Under the pieces are notes generated by a model. That model was not told where the DNA came from. It did no database searches and was given only the letters and a program-made list of their open reading frames with translations. 64,000 nt of DNA from Streptomyces durmitorensis. Lineage in GTDB: Bacteria; Actinomycetota; Actinomycetes; Streptomycetales; Streptomycetaceae. Position numbers and translations under genes: made by a program. This document shows, one piece after another, positions 42,246 through 49,654 of the stretch (positions within the stretch are counted from its first letter, which is position 1; each line of letters opens with the position of its first letter). The DNA is taken from contig NZ_CP097289.1 of NCBI RefSeq assembly GCF_023498005.1, forward strand, positions 8,308,001 to 8,372,000, written 5' to 3'.

Positions 42246-43961
42246 TCAGCCCGCGTACGGGTCGGGGACCTCGCCCTCGCGGGCCAGGAACGCGAAGTCG
42301 CAGCCGGTGTCGGCCTGGGTGATCTGCTCGCTGTAGAGGGCGCCGTAGCCGCGTCCGTAGCGCGCGGGCGGCGGCGTCCACGCATCGCGTCGCCGCGCCA
42401 ACTCCTCGTCGGAAACGTCGAGATGGAGCGAGCGTGCCTCGACGTCCAGGGTGATCAGGTCCCCCGTACGCACGAGGGCGAGCGGCCCGCCCACGAACGA
42501 CTCGGGGGCGATGTGCAGCACACACGTGCCGTACGACGTGCCGCTCATCCGCGCGTCGGAGATCCGCACCATGTCGCGCACCCCCTGCTTGAGCAGATGA
42601 TCGGGGATCGGGAGCATGCCGTACTCGGGCATCCCGGGCCCGCCCAGGGGGCCGGAGCCGCGCAGCACGAGGACGTGGTCGGCGGTGATGCCGAGCGCGG
42701 GGTCGTTGATGGTGCGCTGCATCTCCTTGTAGTCGTCGAAGACGACCGCGGGGCCGGTGTGCCGCAGCAGGTGCGGCTCGGCGGCGATGTGCTTGATGAC
42801 GGCGCCGTCCGGGCAGAGATTGCCGCGGAGCACCGCCACTCCGCCCTCGTCGGCGAGCGGCTTGTCGCGGGGGCGGATGACCTCGGGGTTGTGCACGGTG
42901 GCGCCCGCGAGCTGTTCGCGCAGGGTGTCGTGGGCGACGGTGGGCCGGTCCAGATGGAGCACGTCGGTCAACTGGGCCAGAAACGCCGGGAGTCCGCCCG
43001 CGAAGTGGAAGTCCTCCATGAGGTACTGCCCGCCGGGACGCAGATTGGCCAGGACCGGCACGGTCCGCGCGATCCGGTCGAAGTCGTCGAGCGTGAGCCG
43101 TACGCCGCTGCGGCCCGCCATCGCGATCAGATGGATGACGGCGTTGGTGGAGCCGCCGAGCGCGAGGACGGTGGCGACCGCGTCCGCGTAGGCGTCCTGG
43201 GTGAGCAGCTTGGACAACGTCAGGTTCTGGTGGACGAGTTCGACGATCCGCATCCCGGACGCGGCCGCCATCCGGTCGTGCCCGGAGTCCACCGCGGGGA
43301 TGGAGGAGGCGCCGGGCATCGTCACACCGAGGGCCTCGGCCGCCGCGGTCAGCGTGGAGGCGGTCCCCATGGTCATGCAGTGGCCGGGGGAGCGGGCCAA
43401 CCCGCTCTCCAGCTCGGCCAGTTCGCAGTCGCCGATGAGCCCGGCGCGCTTGTCGTCCCAGTACTTCCACATGTCGGTGCCGGACCCGAGGACCTCGTTG
43501 CGCCAGTGCCCCGGGAGCATGGGCCCGGCCGGCACGAAGACGGTCGGCAGGTCGGCGCTCGCGGCGCCCATGAGCAGGGCGGGCGTCGTCTTGTCGCAGC
43601 CGCCCATCAGCACGGCGCCGTCCACCGGATAGGACCGGAGCAGCTCCTCGGTCTCCATGGCCAGGAGATTCCGGTAGAGCATCGGGGTCGGCTTCTGGAA
43701 GGTCTCCGAGAGTGTGGAGACGGGGAATTCGAGGGGGAAGCCGCCCGCCTGCCACACGCCGCGCTTGACCGCCTGGGCGCGGTCGCGCAGATGGACGTGG
43801 CAGGGATTGATGTCGGACCAGGTGTTGAGGACCGCGATGACGGGCTTGCCCAGATGCTCCTCGGGCAGGTACCCGAGCTGCCGGGTGCGGGCCCGGTGGC
43901 TGAAGGACCGCAGGCCGTCCGTGCCGTACCACTGGTGGCTGCGCAGTTCGTCCGGCCTCAC
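42246..43961 (-). CDS. IlvD/Edd-family sugar-acid dehydratase
   Basis: A 571-residue iron-sulfur dehydratase. The GTG at 43961 overlaps the upstream stop. The cluster cysteines are Cys54 (INPCH), Cys122 (GGCDKTTP) and Cys195 (GHCMTMGT), and the C-terminal SDARMSGTSYGTCVLHIAPES is conserved. The opening PDELRSHQWYGTDGLRSFSHRARTRQLGY resembles L-arabonate/D-xylonate/galactonate dehydratases more than biosynthetic IlvD. With the DHDPS-family lyase it would turn an aldonic acid into a 2-keto-3-deoxy acid and then cleave or dehydrate it. The substrate is uncertain; arabonate fits the arabinan context, and galactonate or rhamnonate fit pectin. Confidence 0.88.
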   Translation of the reverse strand: MRPDELRSHQWYGTDGLRSFSHRARTRQLGYLPEEHLGKPVIAVLNTWSDINPCHVHLRDRAQAVKRGVWQAGGFPLEFPVSTLSETFQKPTPMLYRNLLAMETEELLRSYPVDGAVLMGGCDKTTPALLMGAASADLPTVFVPAGPMLPGHWRNEVLGSGTDMWKYWDDKRAGLIGDCELAELESGLARSPGHCMTMGTASTLTAAAEALGVTMPGASSIPAVDSGHDRMAAASGMRIVELVHQNLTLSKLLTQDAYADAVATVLALGGSTNAVIHLIAMAGRSGVRLTLDDFDRIARTVPVLANLRPGGQYLMEDFHFAGGLPAFLAQLTDVLHLDRPTVAHDTLREQLAGATVHNPEVIRPRDKPLADEGGVAVLRGNLCPDGAVIKHIAAEPHLLRHTGPAVVFDDYKEMQRTINDPALGITADHVLVLRGSGPLGGPGMPEYGMLPIPDHLLKQGVRDMVRISDARMSGTSYGTCVLHIAPESFVGGPLALVRTGDLITLDVEARSLHLDVSDEELARRRDAWTPPPARYGRGYGALYSEQITQADTGCDFAFLAREGEVPDPYAG

Positions 43962-44893
43962 AGCGACCACGCCTTCACCAGCGACGCTATCTCCTCGCGC
44001 CGCTCGACGGGCAGGACCCGGCTCGGCGGGCGCACCTCGCGGCGGCACAGACCGAGCGCGGCGAGAGCCTCCTTGACGACGGTGACGTTGTCGGCGGACT
44101 GGTCGGCCGCGCGCAGCTCCTCGAAGCGCCGGATCAGCTCCCAGACGTCCATGGCCGCCGGGTAGTCACCCGCCCGCAGGGCTTGGAGCATGCGCAGCGA
44201 CACCTCGGGCGCGACATTGACCAGGCCCGAGGTGAAGCCGGTCGCGCCGACGGCCCAGTACGCGGGCGCGTACAGCTCGGCGAGACCCGCCACCCACACG
44301 AAGCGGTCGAGCCCCGCGTCCCGCGCGAACGCGGCGAAGGCGGCGGCGTCCGGGGTCGCGTACTTCGCGCCGATGACATTGGGGCACAACTCCGCGAGAT
44401 CCGCGAGGCGTTGCCCTGTCAGACGCGCATTGCGGATGTACGGGACGACGCCGAGCTCGGGCACGGCGTCGGCGACGGCACGGTGGTAGTCGACCCAGCC
44501 GTCCTGGGAAACGTACGGATGCACGGGCTGATGCACCATCACCATGTGGGCGCCGGCGTCCCGCGCGTGCCGGGCGGCGGCGACCGCGGTCGGCAGGTCA
44601 TGGCCGACGCCGACGAGCACGGTGGCCTCGTCGCCCGCCTCCTCCATGGTCAACTCGGTGACCAGGCGGCGCTCTTCGGGGTCCAGGGCGTAGAACTCGC
44701 CGGTGTTGCCGTTCGGGGTGAGCGTGTGCACGCCGCCGTCGACGAGCCGTCGCACCAGGGTGCGGTAGGTGTCCCGCTCCACGGAGCCGTCATCGGCGAA
44801 CGGGGTCACCGGGATCGCCACGACGTCGGCGAGCGCGGAACGCTGTGATTCGAAGCGGGAGTTGTGGCTCGAGTCGGGCCCAGGACCGGTCAT
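43958..44893 (-). CDS. Dihydrodipicolinate synthase-family aldolase/dehydratase
   Basis: A 311-residue TIM-barrel lyase. The ATG at 44893 overlaps the GntR stop. The Schiff-base Lys177 lies in VIGAKYATPD and the catalytic Tyr152 in VVPYIRNARL; the NGNTGEFYAL loop replaces the GTTGE of true DHDPS, as in 2-keto-3-deoxy-sugar-acid enzymes. It should act on the product of the IlvD/Edd dehydratase downstream. Its position in a GntR-lyase-dehydratase operon supports sugar-acid catabolism and speaks against lysine biosynthesis. Confidence 0.86.
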   Translation of the reverse strand: MTGPGPDSSHNSRFESQRSALADVVAIPVTPFADDGSVERDTYRTLVRRLVDGGVHTLTPNGNTGEFYALDPEERRLVTELTMEEAGDEATVLVGVGHDLPTAVAAARHARDAGAHMVMVHQPVHPYVSQDGWVDYHRAVADAVPELGVVPYIRNARLTGQRLADLAELCPNVIGAKYATPDAAAFAAFARDAGLDRFVWVAGLAELYAPAYWAVGATGFTSGLVNVAPEVSLRMLQALRAGDYPAAMDVWELIRRFEELRAADQSADNVTVVKEALAALGLCRREVRPPSRVLPVERREEIASLVKAWSL

Positions 44894-45534
44894 GAAGGAT
44901 CCCCCTCCGGGAACGCGCGCCGCACGAACGAGGCGATGTGGTCGTGGAGTCCGGCGGCCGCCGCGTCGGCCTCCCCGGCGAGCGCGAGCCGCAGGATCTC
45001 CCGGTGCTCGGCCGCCTCCCGTTCCCAGGAGGGCAGGGTGGCCCAGGCGACGGCGGAGACCAGGGCCGCCTGGTCGCGCACCTCGTCGAGCATGCGGGAA
45101 AGGAGCGGATTGCCGCACGGGAGATAGAGCGCGCGGTGGAACTCCCGGTTGGCCAGGGAGCGTTCGGCCGCGTCCGCGGCGGTGTCCGCCCGCTCCAGGG
45201 CGTCGCGCGCCTCCTCCAGGAGGGCGCCGGAGCGGACGGTGCGGCGCAGCGCCTCCGGTTCGAGCAGCAGGCGGACGTCGTAGACCTCCTGCGCCATGGC
45301 CGCGTCCACCGTGCGCACGGTGGCGCCCTTGTACTGGCTCATGACGACGAGCCCGGTCCCTGCGAGTGTCTTCAGCGCCTCCCGGACGGGCGTCTTGGAG
45401 ACCGCGAACTGGGCGGCGAGCTCGGTCTCGACGAGGGGCTGGCCGGGCGCCAACTGCCCGGTGAGGATGCGGTGCTTGACCGCCTCGAGCACGTACTGCG
45501 TGCGCGAGGGGATGGGGTGGGGCGCAAAGTTCAT
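44890..45534 (-). CDS. GntR-family (FCD) transcriptional regulator
   Basis: A 214-residue regulator. Residues of about 10-75 are the winged helix (RTQYVLEAVKHRILTGQLAPGQPLVETELAAQFAVSKTPVREALKTLAGTGLV), and about 85-205 the all-helical FCD ligand domain, which in this group binds sugar acids with a metal. It is the first gene of the sugar-acid operon and probably regulates it; TCATATATGA and CGTAC-GAA-GTACG palindromes lie 65-100 bp upstream. Confidence 0.9.
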   Translation of the reverse strand: MNFAPHPIPSRTQYVLEAVKHRILTGQLAPGQPLVETELAAQFAVSKTPVREALKTLAGTGLVVMSQYKGATVRTVDAAMAQEVYDVRLLLEPEALRRTVRSGALLEEARDALERADTAADAAERSLANREFHRALYLPCGNPLLSRMLDEVRDQAALVSAVAWATLPSWEREAAEHREILRLALAGEADAAAAGLHDHIASFVRRAFPEGDPS

Positions 45535-45601
45535 CGAAGCTCTCAGTCGTCGTGCAGCCGTGGTGCAGCCATCGCGTGAAGCCGTCGTGCAGTCATCGCG
45601 T

Positions 45602-45639
45602 ATCGCGTCTCATATATGACGTACGAAGTACGACGCGAT
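45602..45639. promoter_or_regulatory. Nested inverted repeats, candidate GntR operator
   Basis: ATCGCGTC (45602-45609) and GACGCGAT (45632-45639) form outer arms; inside lie the perfect palindrome TCATATATGA (45610-45619) and CGTAC-GAA-GTACG (45620-45632). Strong symmetry next to a GntR gene suggests its binding site. Confidence 0.55.
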
Positions 45640-45690
45640 GAAGCTAGGGCGCCGACCGGCCCGCGTCAACGTTTCGCGCAAGAAAACTCG

Positions 45691-45702
45691 TTCGAAATAT
45701 CG
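45691..45702. promoter_or_regulatory. TTCGAAATATCG motif shared with the arabinan importer promoter
   Basis: An exact 12-base match to the core of the operator candidate at 3606-3620, here without the final AAC. Confidence 0.4.
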
Positions 45703-45720
45703 GAGTTGGAGCCCGGTGGC

Positions 45721-45734
45721 TCGAAGCGCTTCGA
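45721..45734. promoter_or_regulatory. LacI-type operator TCGAAGCGCTTCGA before the YesO-like gene
   Basis: Perfect 14-bp palindrome 19 bp upstream of the -35 element. A second, weaker core (CAAGCGCTTTCC, 45789-45800) lies at the predicted transcription start, which would allow looping. Confidence 0.68.
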
Positions 45735-45752
45735 CCGTTCCTGCCCGAACCG

Positions 45753-45781
45753 TTGACGTACTCATCCCGGCTCCCTACCTT
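45753..45781 (+). promoter_or_regulatory. Putative promoter of the YesOPQ-like operon
   Basis: TTGACG (45753-45758), 17-nt spacer, TACCTT (45776-45781). Confidence 0.6.
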
Positions 45782-45834
45782 GTCCCGGCAAGCGCTTTCC
45801 TAAAACGATTCAATCGCGTAGCGGAGGACGAACT

Positions 45835-47136
45835 GTGCCGACTCATGGGGAAGTTGACAGGCGCGGCCTGTTGAAACTGGCCGGCGGCTCGTTGGCGGCC
45901 CTCGGACTGACCGCCGCGGGCTGCGGCGGTGGAAGCGGGTCGGGGGACGGGACCGTCACCATCCGGTACGCGTGGTGGGGCTCCGACGACCGCGCCAAGC
46001 GGATCAACCGGACCATCGAGCTCTTCGAGAAGAAGTACCCGAAGATCAAGGTGAAGACGGACTTCCAGCCCTACCTCGACTTCTGGAAGAAGTTCAACAC
46101 CCAGGCCTCCGGGGGCAATCCGCCGGACGTCTTCCAGAACGCGATCGGCTTCCTGCGCAAGTACGACCAGCGCAATGTGCTGCTCGACCTGCACGCACAG
46201 GCCAAGGCGGGCAACCTGCGCCTCGAAGGCTTCCGCGCGGGCCTGGAGAAGTTCGGCGAGGTCGACGGCAAGCTGCTCGGCGTTCCGGTCGGCAGCAACT
46301 CCATGGCCCTGGTGATCGACAAGCCGGTCTTCGAGAAGGCCGGAGTCACCCCGAAGATGGGCTGGACCTGGGACGACTACCACTCCGCGATGGAGAAGAT
46401 CCGCAAGCAGGGCAGGTCGGGCGACAGCGGCCTGTACGGTGTCATGTACCTCTACGACCCCTACCTGCGCCAGCGGGGCAAGGCCTTCTTCACCGAGGAC
46501 GGCCTGGGCTTCGACGAGGCCGACCTCAAGGAGTGGTGGACCAAGGGGTACGCCGGGGTGAAGTCGGGGATCTACTCCGACCCGAAGAAGGTCGCCCAGA
46601 TCAAGCCCAAGTCGGCCGTGGCCGCCGAGATCGCCGCCTGCGAGTTCACCTGGGACAACTTCACCGTCCGCTACACCGCCGAGGGCAAGAGCGAGTACGG
46701 CCTCGCGCCGCTCCCGACCACCGACGGCAAGAAGACGGGGCAGTACCTCGGCTCGCTGATGCTCAGCGGCTCCAAGCGCACCCAGCACCCCAAGGAGGTC
46801 GCGCAGTTCATCGACTTCATGGTGCACGACCCCGAGGTCGCCAAGATCATGGGATACGACCGCGGGGTGCCCACCACGACCGCGCAGTACGAGGCGTACA
46901 AGCCCGCCGAGGAGAAGGACAAGGTGATCGCCGCGGTCAACAAGGAGATCGCCGCGTACGAGGAGCAGTTGGTCGACGCCGATGTACTGGAGCCCATCAC
47001 GCCGCACCCGGCGGGCGCCGACGTCTGCGAGGCGGCGTTCCTGCGCATCGCCGAGGAACTGGCCCTGGGGGAGCGGTCGGTGGACGAAGCGGTGAAGCAG
47101 TTCTTCACCGAGTGCAAGACCGCGCTCGGTTCCTGA
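45835..47136 (+). CDS. Sugar ABC transporter substrate-binding lipoprotein (YesO-like)
   Basis: A 433-residue binding protein from the GTG at 45835 with GGAGGACGAACT before it. Residues 8-30 combine a twin-Arg motif (DRRGLLKLAGGSLAALGLTAA) with a lipobox (TAAGC), so it is probably a Tat-exported lipoprotein. The mature part (TIRYAWWGSDDRAKRINRTIELFEKKYPKIKVKTDFQPYLDFWKKFNTQASGGNPPDVFQN) is CUT1 class. The two permeases, DUF624 protein and rhamnogalacturonan lyase that follow recall the Bacillus yesL-yesOPQ set, suggesting unsaturated rhamnogalacturonan oligosaccharides as cargo. Confidence 0.86.
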   Translation: MPTHGEVDRRGLLKLAGGSLAALGLTAAGCGGGSGSGDGTVTIRYAWWGSDDRAKRINRTIELFEKKYPKIKVKTDFQPYLDFWKKFNTQASGGNPPDVFQNAIGFLRKYDQRNVLLDLHAQAKAGNLRLEGFRAGLEKFGEVDGKLLGVPVGSNSMALVIDKPVFEKAGVTPKMGWTWDDYHSAMEKIRKQGRSGDSGLYGVMYLYDPYLRQRGKAFFTEDGLGFDEADLKEWWTKGYAGVKSGIYSDPKKVAQIKPKSAVAAEIAACEFTWDNFTVRYTAEGKSEYGLAPLPTTDGKKTGQYLGSLMLSGSKRTQHPKEVAQFIDFMVHDPEVAKIMGYDRGVPTTTAQYEAYKPAEEKDKVIAAVNKEIAAYEEQLVDADVLEPITPHPAGADVCEAAFLRIAEELALGERSVDEAVKQFFTECKTALGS

Positions 47137-48137
47137 TGGGCGGCACGATGGCGTCCTTGCAGACCCCCGTGGCCCCGGCCACCCCCGAGAAGCCGAAGCC
47201 GCCGCGCGGTACCCGCCTCCCCGAGGCCGCGCGGCGGCGACGGCGGGGCGAGAACATCGCCGGGTTCCTCTTCATGTCGCCCTGGCTCGCGGGCTTCCTG
47301 GTTCTGACCGCCGGGCCCATGGTCGCCTCGCTCTACTTCGCGTTCACCGACTACAACCTGTTCGACGCTCCCCAGTGGATCGGCCTGGACAACTTCACCG
47401 AGATGTTCGGTGACCCGCGCTGGCGCAAGTCGGTGGAGGTCACGCTCTGGTACGTGATCGTCGGCACCCCGCTCAAGCTGGCCGCGGCGCTCGGCGTGGC
47501 GCTCCTTCTCAACCAGAAGCGGCGCGGACAGGCCTTCTACCGAGCCGCGTTCTACGCCCCGTCCCTCATCGGCGCCAGCGTCTCGATCGCCGTCGTCTGG
47601 AAGGCGATCTTCTCCGACGACGCCATCGTCGACCGTACGCAGCGGGCGATCTTCGGCATGGACGTGGGCGGCTGGACCGGCGACCCGCAGTGGATCATCT
47701 ACAGCCTGATCGCGCTGACCGTCTGGCAGTTCGGCGCGCCGATGGTCATCTTCCTGGCCGGTCTGAAGCAGGTGCCGCGCGAGCTGTACGAGGCGGCGGA
47801 GGTCGACGGCGCGGGCACCTGGCGGCGGTTCTGGAACATCACCCTGCCGATGATCTCCCCGGTCCTCTTCTTCAACGTCCTCCTGGAGACCATCCACTCC
47901 TTCCAGATCTTCGCCTCCGCGTACATCGTCGGCGGCGGCGCGGGCGGCAACGCCTGCGGTCCGGCGGACGGTTCGCTCGTCTACACCTGCTACCTCTACG
48001 TCCAGGGCTTCGAGAACAGCCGGATGGGCCTGGCATCGGCCATGGCCTGGATGCTGCTGCTCGCGGTGGCCCTGGTGACGGCGGTCCTGTTCTGGTCCCA
48101 GAAGCGCTGGGTGCACTACGAGGAGGGATCCCGATGA
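47136..48137 (+). CDS. Sugar ABC transporter permease (YesP/MalF type)
   Basis: A 333-residue permease whose ATG overlaps the binding-protein stop by one base (TGATG); an ATG four codons later is possible. Six membrane helices, EAA loop ELYEAAEVDGAGTWRRFWNITLPMISP. The periplasmic loop before the last helix contains two Cys (GGNACGPADGSLVYTCYLY) that could form a disulfide. The stop overlaps the next gene by 4 bp. Confidence 0.88.
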   Translation: MGGTMASLQTPVAPATPEKPKPPRGTRLPEAARRRRRGENIAGFLFMSPWLAGFLVLTAGPMVASLYFAFTDYNLFDAPQWIGLDNFTEMFGDPRWRKSVEVTLWYVIVGTPLKLAAALGVALLLNQKRRGQAFYRAAFYAPSLIGASVSIAVVWKAIFSDDAIVDRTQRAIFGMDVGGWTGDPQWIIYSLIALTVWQFGAPMVIFLAGLKQVPRELYEAAEVDGAGTWRRFWNITLPMISPVLFFNVLLETIHSFQIFASAYIVGGGAGGNACGPADGSLVYTCYLYVQGFENSRMGLASAMAWMLLLAVALVTAVLFWSQKRWVHYEEGSR

Positions 48138-49000
48138 CCGCACCGAGCGCGCTGTCCGGCCGCCGTCGTCGCGGGGCCGGTTCGCTGGCCTGGCACGTCG
48201 GCTCCCTGGCGGTTCTGGCCGTCGTCCTCTACCCGGTGATCTGGGCGATCGGCGGCTCGTTCAAGGCGAACGACGAGATCGTCGGAAGCCTCGACCTGTT
48301 CCCCACCGACCCCATCGTCGCCAACTACGCCGGACTCGCCGACGGCATCGCCGACATCTCCATCGCCACCTTCTTCTCCAACTCCCTGTTCCTGGCGCTC
48401 GGTTCGGTCGTGGGCGTGCTCTTCTCCTGCTCCCTCGCGGGCTACGCCTTCGCGCGGATCAAGTTCGCCGGGCGCAACGTGCTCTTCGCGCTGATGATCG
48501 GCACCCTGCTGCTGCCGTACCACGTGCTCCTGATCCCGCAGTATGTGCTGTTCCAGAAGATGGGCCTGATCAACACCTATACGCCGCTGCTGCTCGGCAA
48601 ATATCTGGCGGTGGACGCCTTCTTCGTCTTCCTGATGGTGCAGTTCATGCGGAACCTGCCCAAGGAACTGGACGAGGCGGCGCGGCTCGACGGCTGCGGG
48701 CATCTGCGCATCTACTGGTCGATCGTCCTTCCGCTGTGCAGGCCGGCGCTGATCACCAGCGCGATCTTCACCTTCATCAACTCCTGGAACGACTTCATGG
48801 GTCCGCTGATCTACCTCAACGACCCCTCCAAGTACACCGTTTCGCTGGGCCTGAAGATGTTCGTCGACCAGGAGGGCCTTGCCAACTACGGCGGGATGAT
48901 CGCCATGTCCCTCGTCGCGCTGGTGCCGGTCCTCGCGTTCTTCCTGGCCTTCCAGCGGTACCTGATCGACGGTATGGCCACGTCGGGTCTGAAGGGCTGA
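48134..49000 (+). CDS. Sugar ABC transporter permease (YesQ/MalG type)
   Basis: A 288-residue permease with six membrane helices and the EAA loop KELDEAARLDGCGHLRIYWSIVLPLCRP. It starts at an ATG behind GAGGGATCCCG and overlapping the previous stop. Only 6 bp separate it from the DUF624 gene. Confidence 0.88.
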   Translation: MTAPSALSGRRRRGAGSLAWHVGSLAVLAVVLYPVIWAIGGSFKANDEIVGSLDLFPTDPIVANYAGLADGIADISIATFFSNSLFLALGSVVGVLFSCSLAGYAFARIKFAGRNVLFALMIGTLLLPYHVLLIPQYVLFQKMGLINTYTPLLLGKYLAVDAFFVFLMVQFMRNLPKELDEAARLDGCGHLRIYWSIVLPLCRPALITSAIFTFINSWNDFMGPLIYLNDPSKYTVSLGLKMFVDQEGLANYGGMIAMSLVALVPVLAFFLAFQRYLIDGMATSGLKG

Positions 49001-49006
49001 GCGCCG

Positions 49007-49570
49007 ATGAAGGCCAGGACGATGGACCGCTTCGGGACCTTCGCCGAATGTCTGCTGACCGGGGTGTGGATCGCGCTCGCCGCCCTGCCCCTGGTCACAC
49101 TGCCCGCCGCCTTCGCCGCGGGGGCCCGTCACCTGAACCGGCATCTGGCCCACGAGACCTCGGGGTGGCGGGAGTTCACCGCCGATCTGCGGGCGGCGGT
49201 GCGGCGCGGCTGGCTGGTGGGCCTCGCAGGCTGGGCGGCGCTCGCGCTGCTCCTGGCGGACATCGCGTTCGTACGGGCGGGTCTGCCCGGCGGCGCGTTC
49301 GTCGGCGCGGTCGGGGTCGTGGCCCTGTTCGTCCTGGTCGTCACCGGCCTGCGGGCGGCCGCGAACTGGGGCCCCGGTGCGTCGTGGCGCACGCTCCTGA
49401 CCGAAGCGGTGCGCCGCACGCTGCGCGATCCCGCCGGTTCACTGGTGATCGTGTGCGGCTTCGCCGTGGTCGTGGCGTCCGCGTGGTTCGCCCTGCCGCT
49501 CGCGGCTCCCGCGCTGGGAATGGTCGCGGCGGCGGCGCTGGCAGTCGAACGGCGCGGCACGGCGGTCTGA
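49007..49570 (+). CDS. DUF624 (YesL-like) membrane protein
   Basis: A 187-residue protein with four or five hydrophobic helices (FAECLLTGVWIALAALPLVTLPAAFAAGARHLNRHL; GLAGWAALALLLADIAFV; FVGAVGVVALFVLVVTGLRAA; LVIVCGFAVVVASAWFALPLAAPALGMVAAAAL). The pattern matches DUF624/YesL, whose members lie beside CUT1 importers in many bacteria and whose function is not established. The Ala/Leu content makes sequence-only recognition weak; gene context supports it well. Confidence 0.7.
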   Translation: MKARTMDRFGTFAECLLTGVWIALAALPLVTLPAAFAAGARHLNRHLAHETSGWREFTADLRAAVRRGWLVGLAGWAALALLLADIAFVRAGLPGGAFVGAVGVVALFVLVVTGLRAAANWGPGASWRTLLTEAVRRTLRDPAGSLVIVCGFAVVVASAWFALPLAAPALGMVAAAALAVERRGTAV

Positions 49571-49654
49571 CGCCCCGCGCTCCCGGACCGGCCCGCATCG
49601 AGCCATCCGCACACATCGGCATCTGTCATGCCCACGCAAAGAGAGAGGATCACG

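Larger units (their letters stand above)
45535..45834. other. Divergent regulatory region between the GntR and YesO-like genes
   Basis: 300 bp with no gene. From the GntR side it holds imperfect direct repeats of CGTCGTGCAGYC (45548-45594), the GntR-type palindromes at 45602-45639, TTCGAAATATCG (45691-45702), TCGAAGCGCTTCGA (45721-45734), and the YesO-side promoter (45753-45781) with an AAGCGCTT core after it. Confidence 0.6.

Noticed and set aside
42246..43961. Branched-chain amino-acid IlvD
   Set aside because: N-terminal pattern and operon context match sugar-acid dehydratases of the same superfamily.
43958..44893. Lysine-biosynthetic DapA
   Set aside because: The GTTGE motif is replaced by NGNTGE and the neighbours are a GntR regulator and an IlvD/Edd sugar-acid dehydratase.
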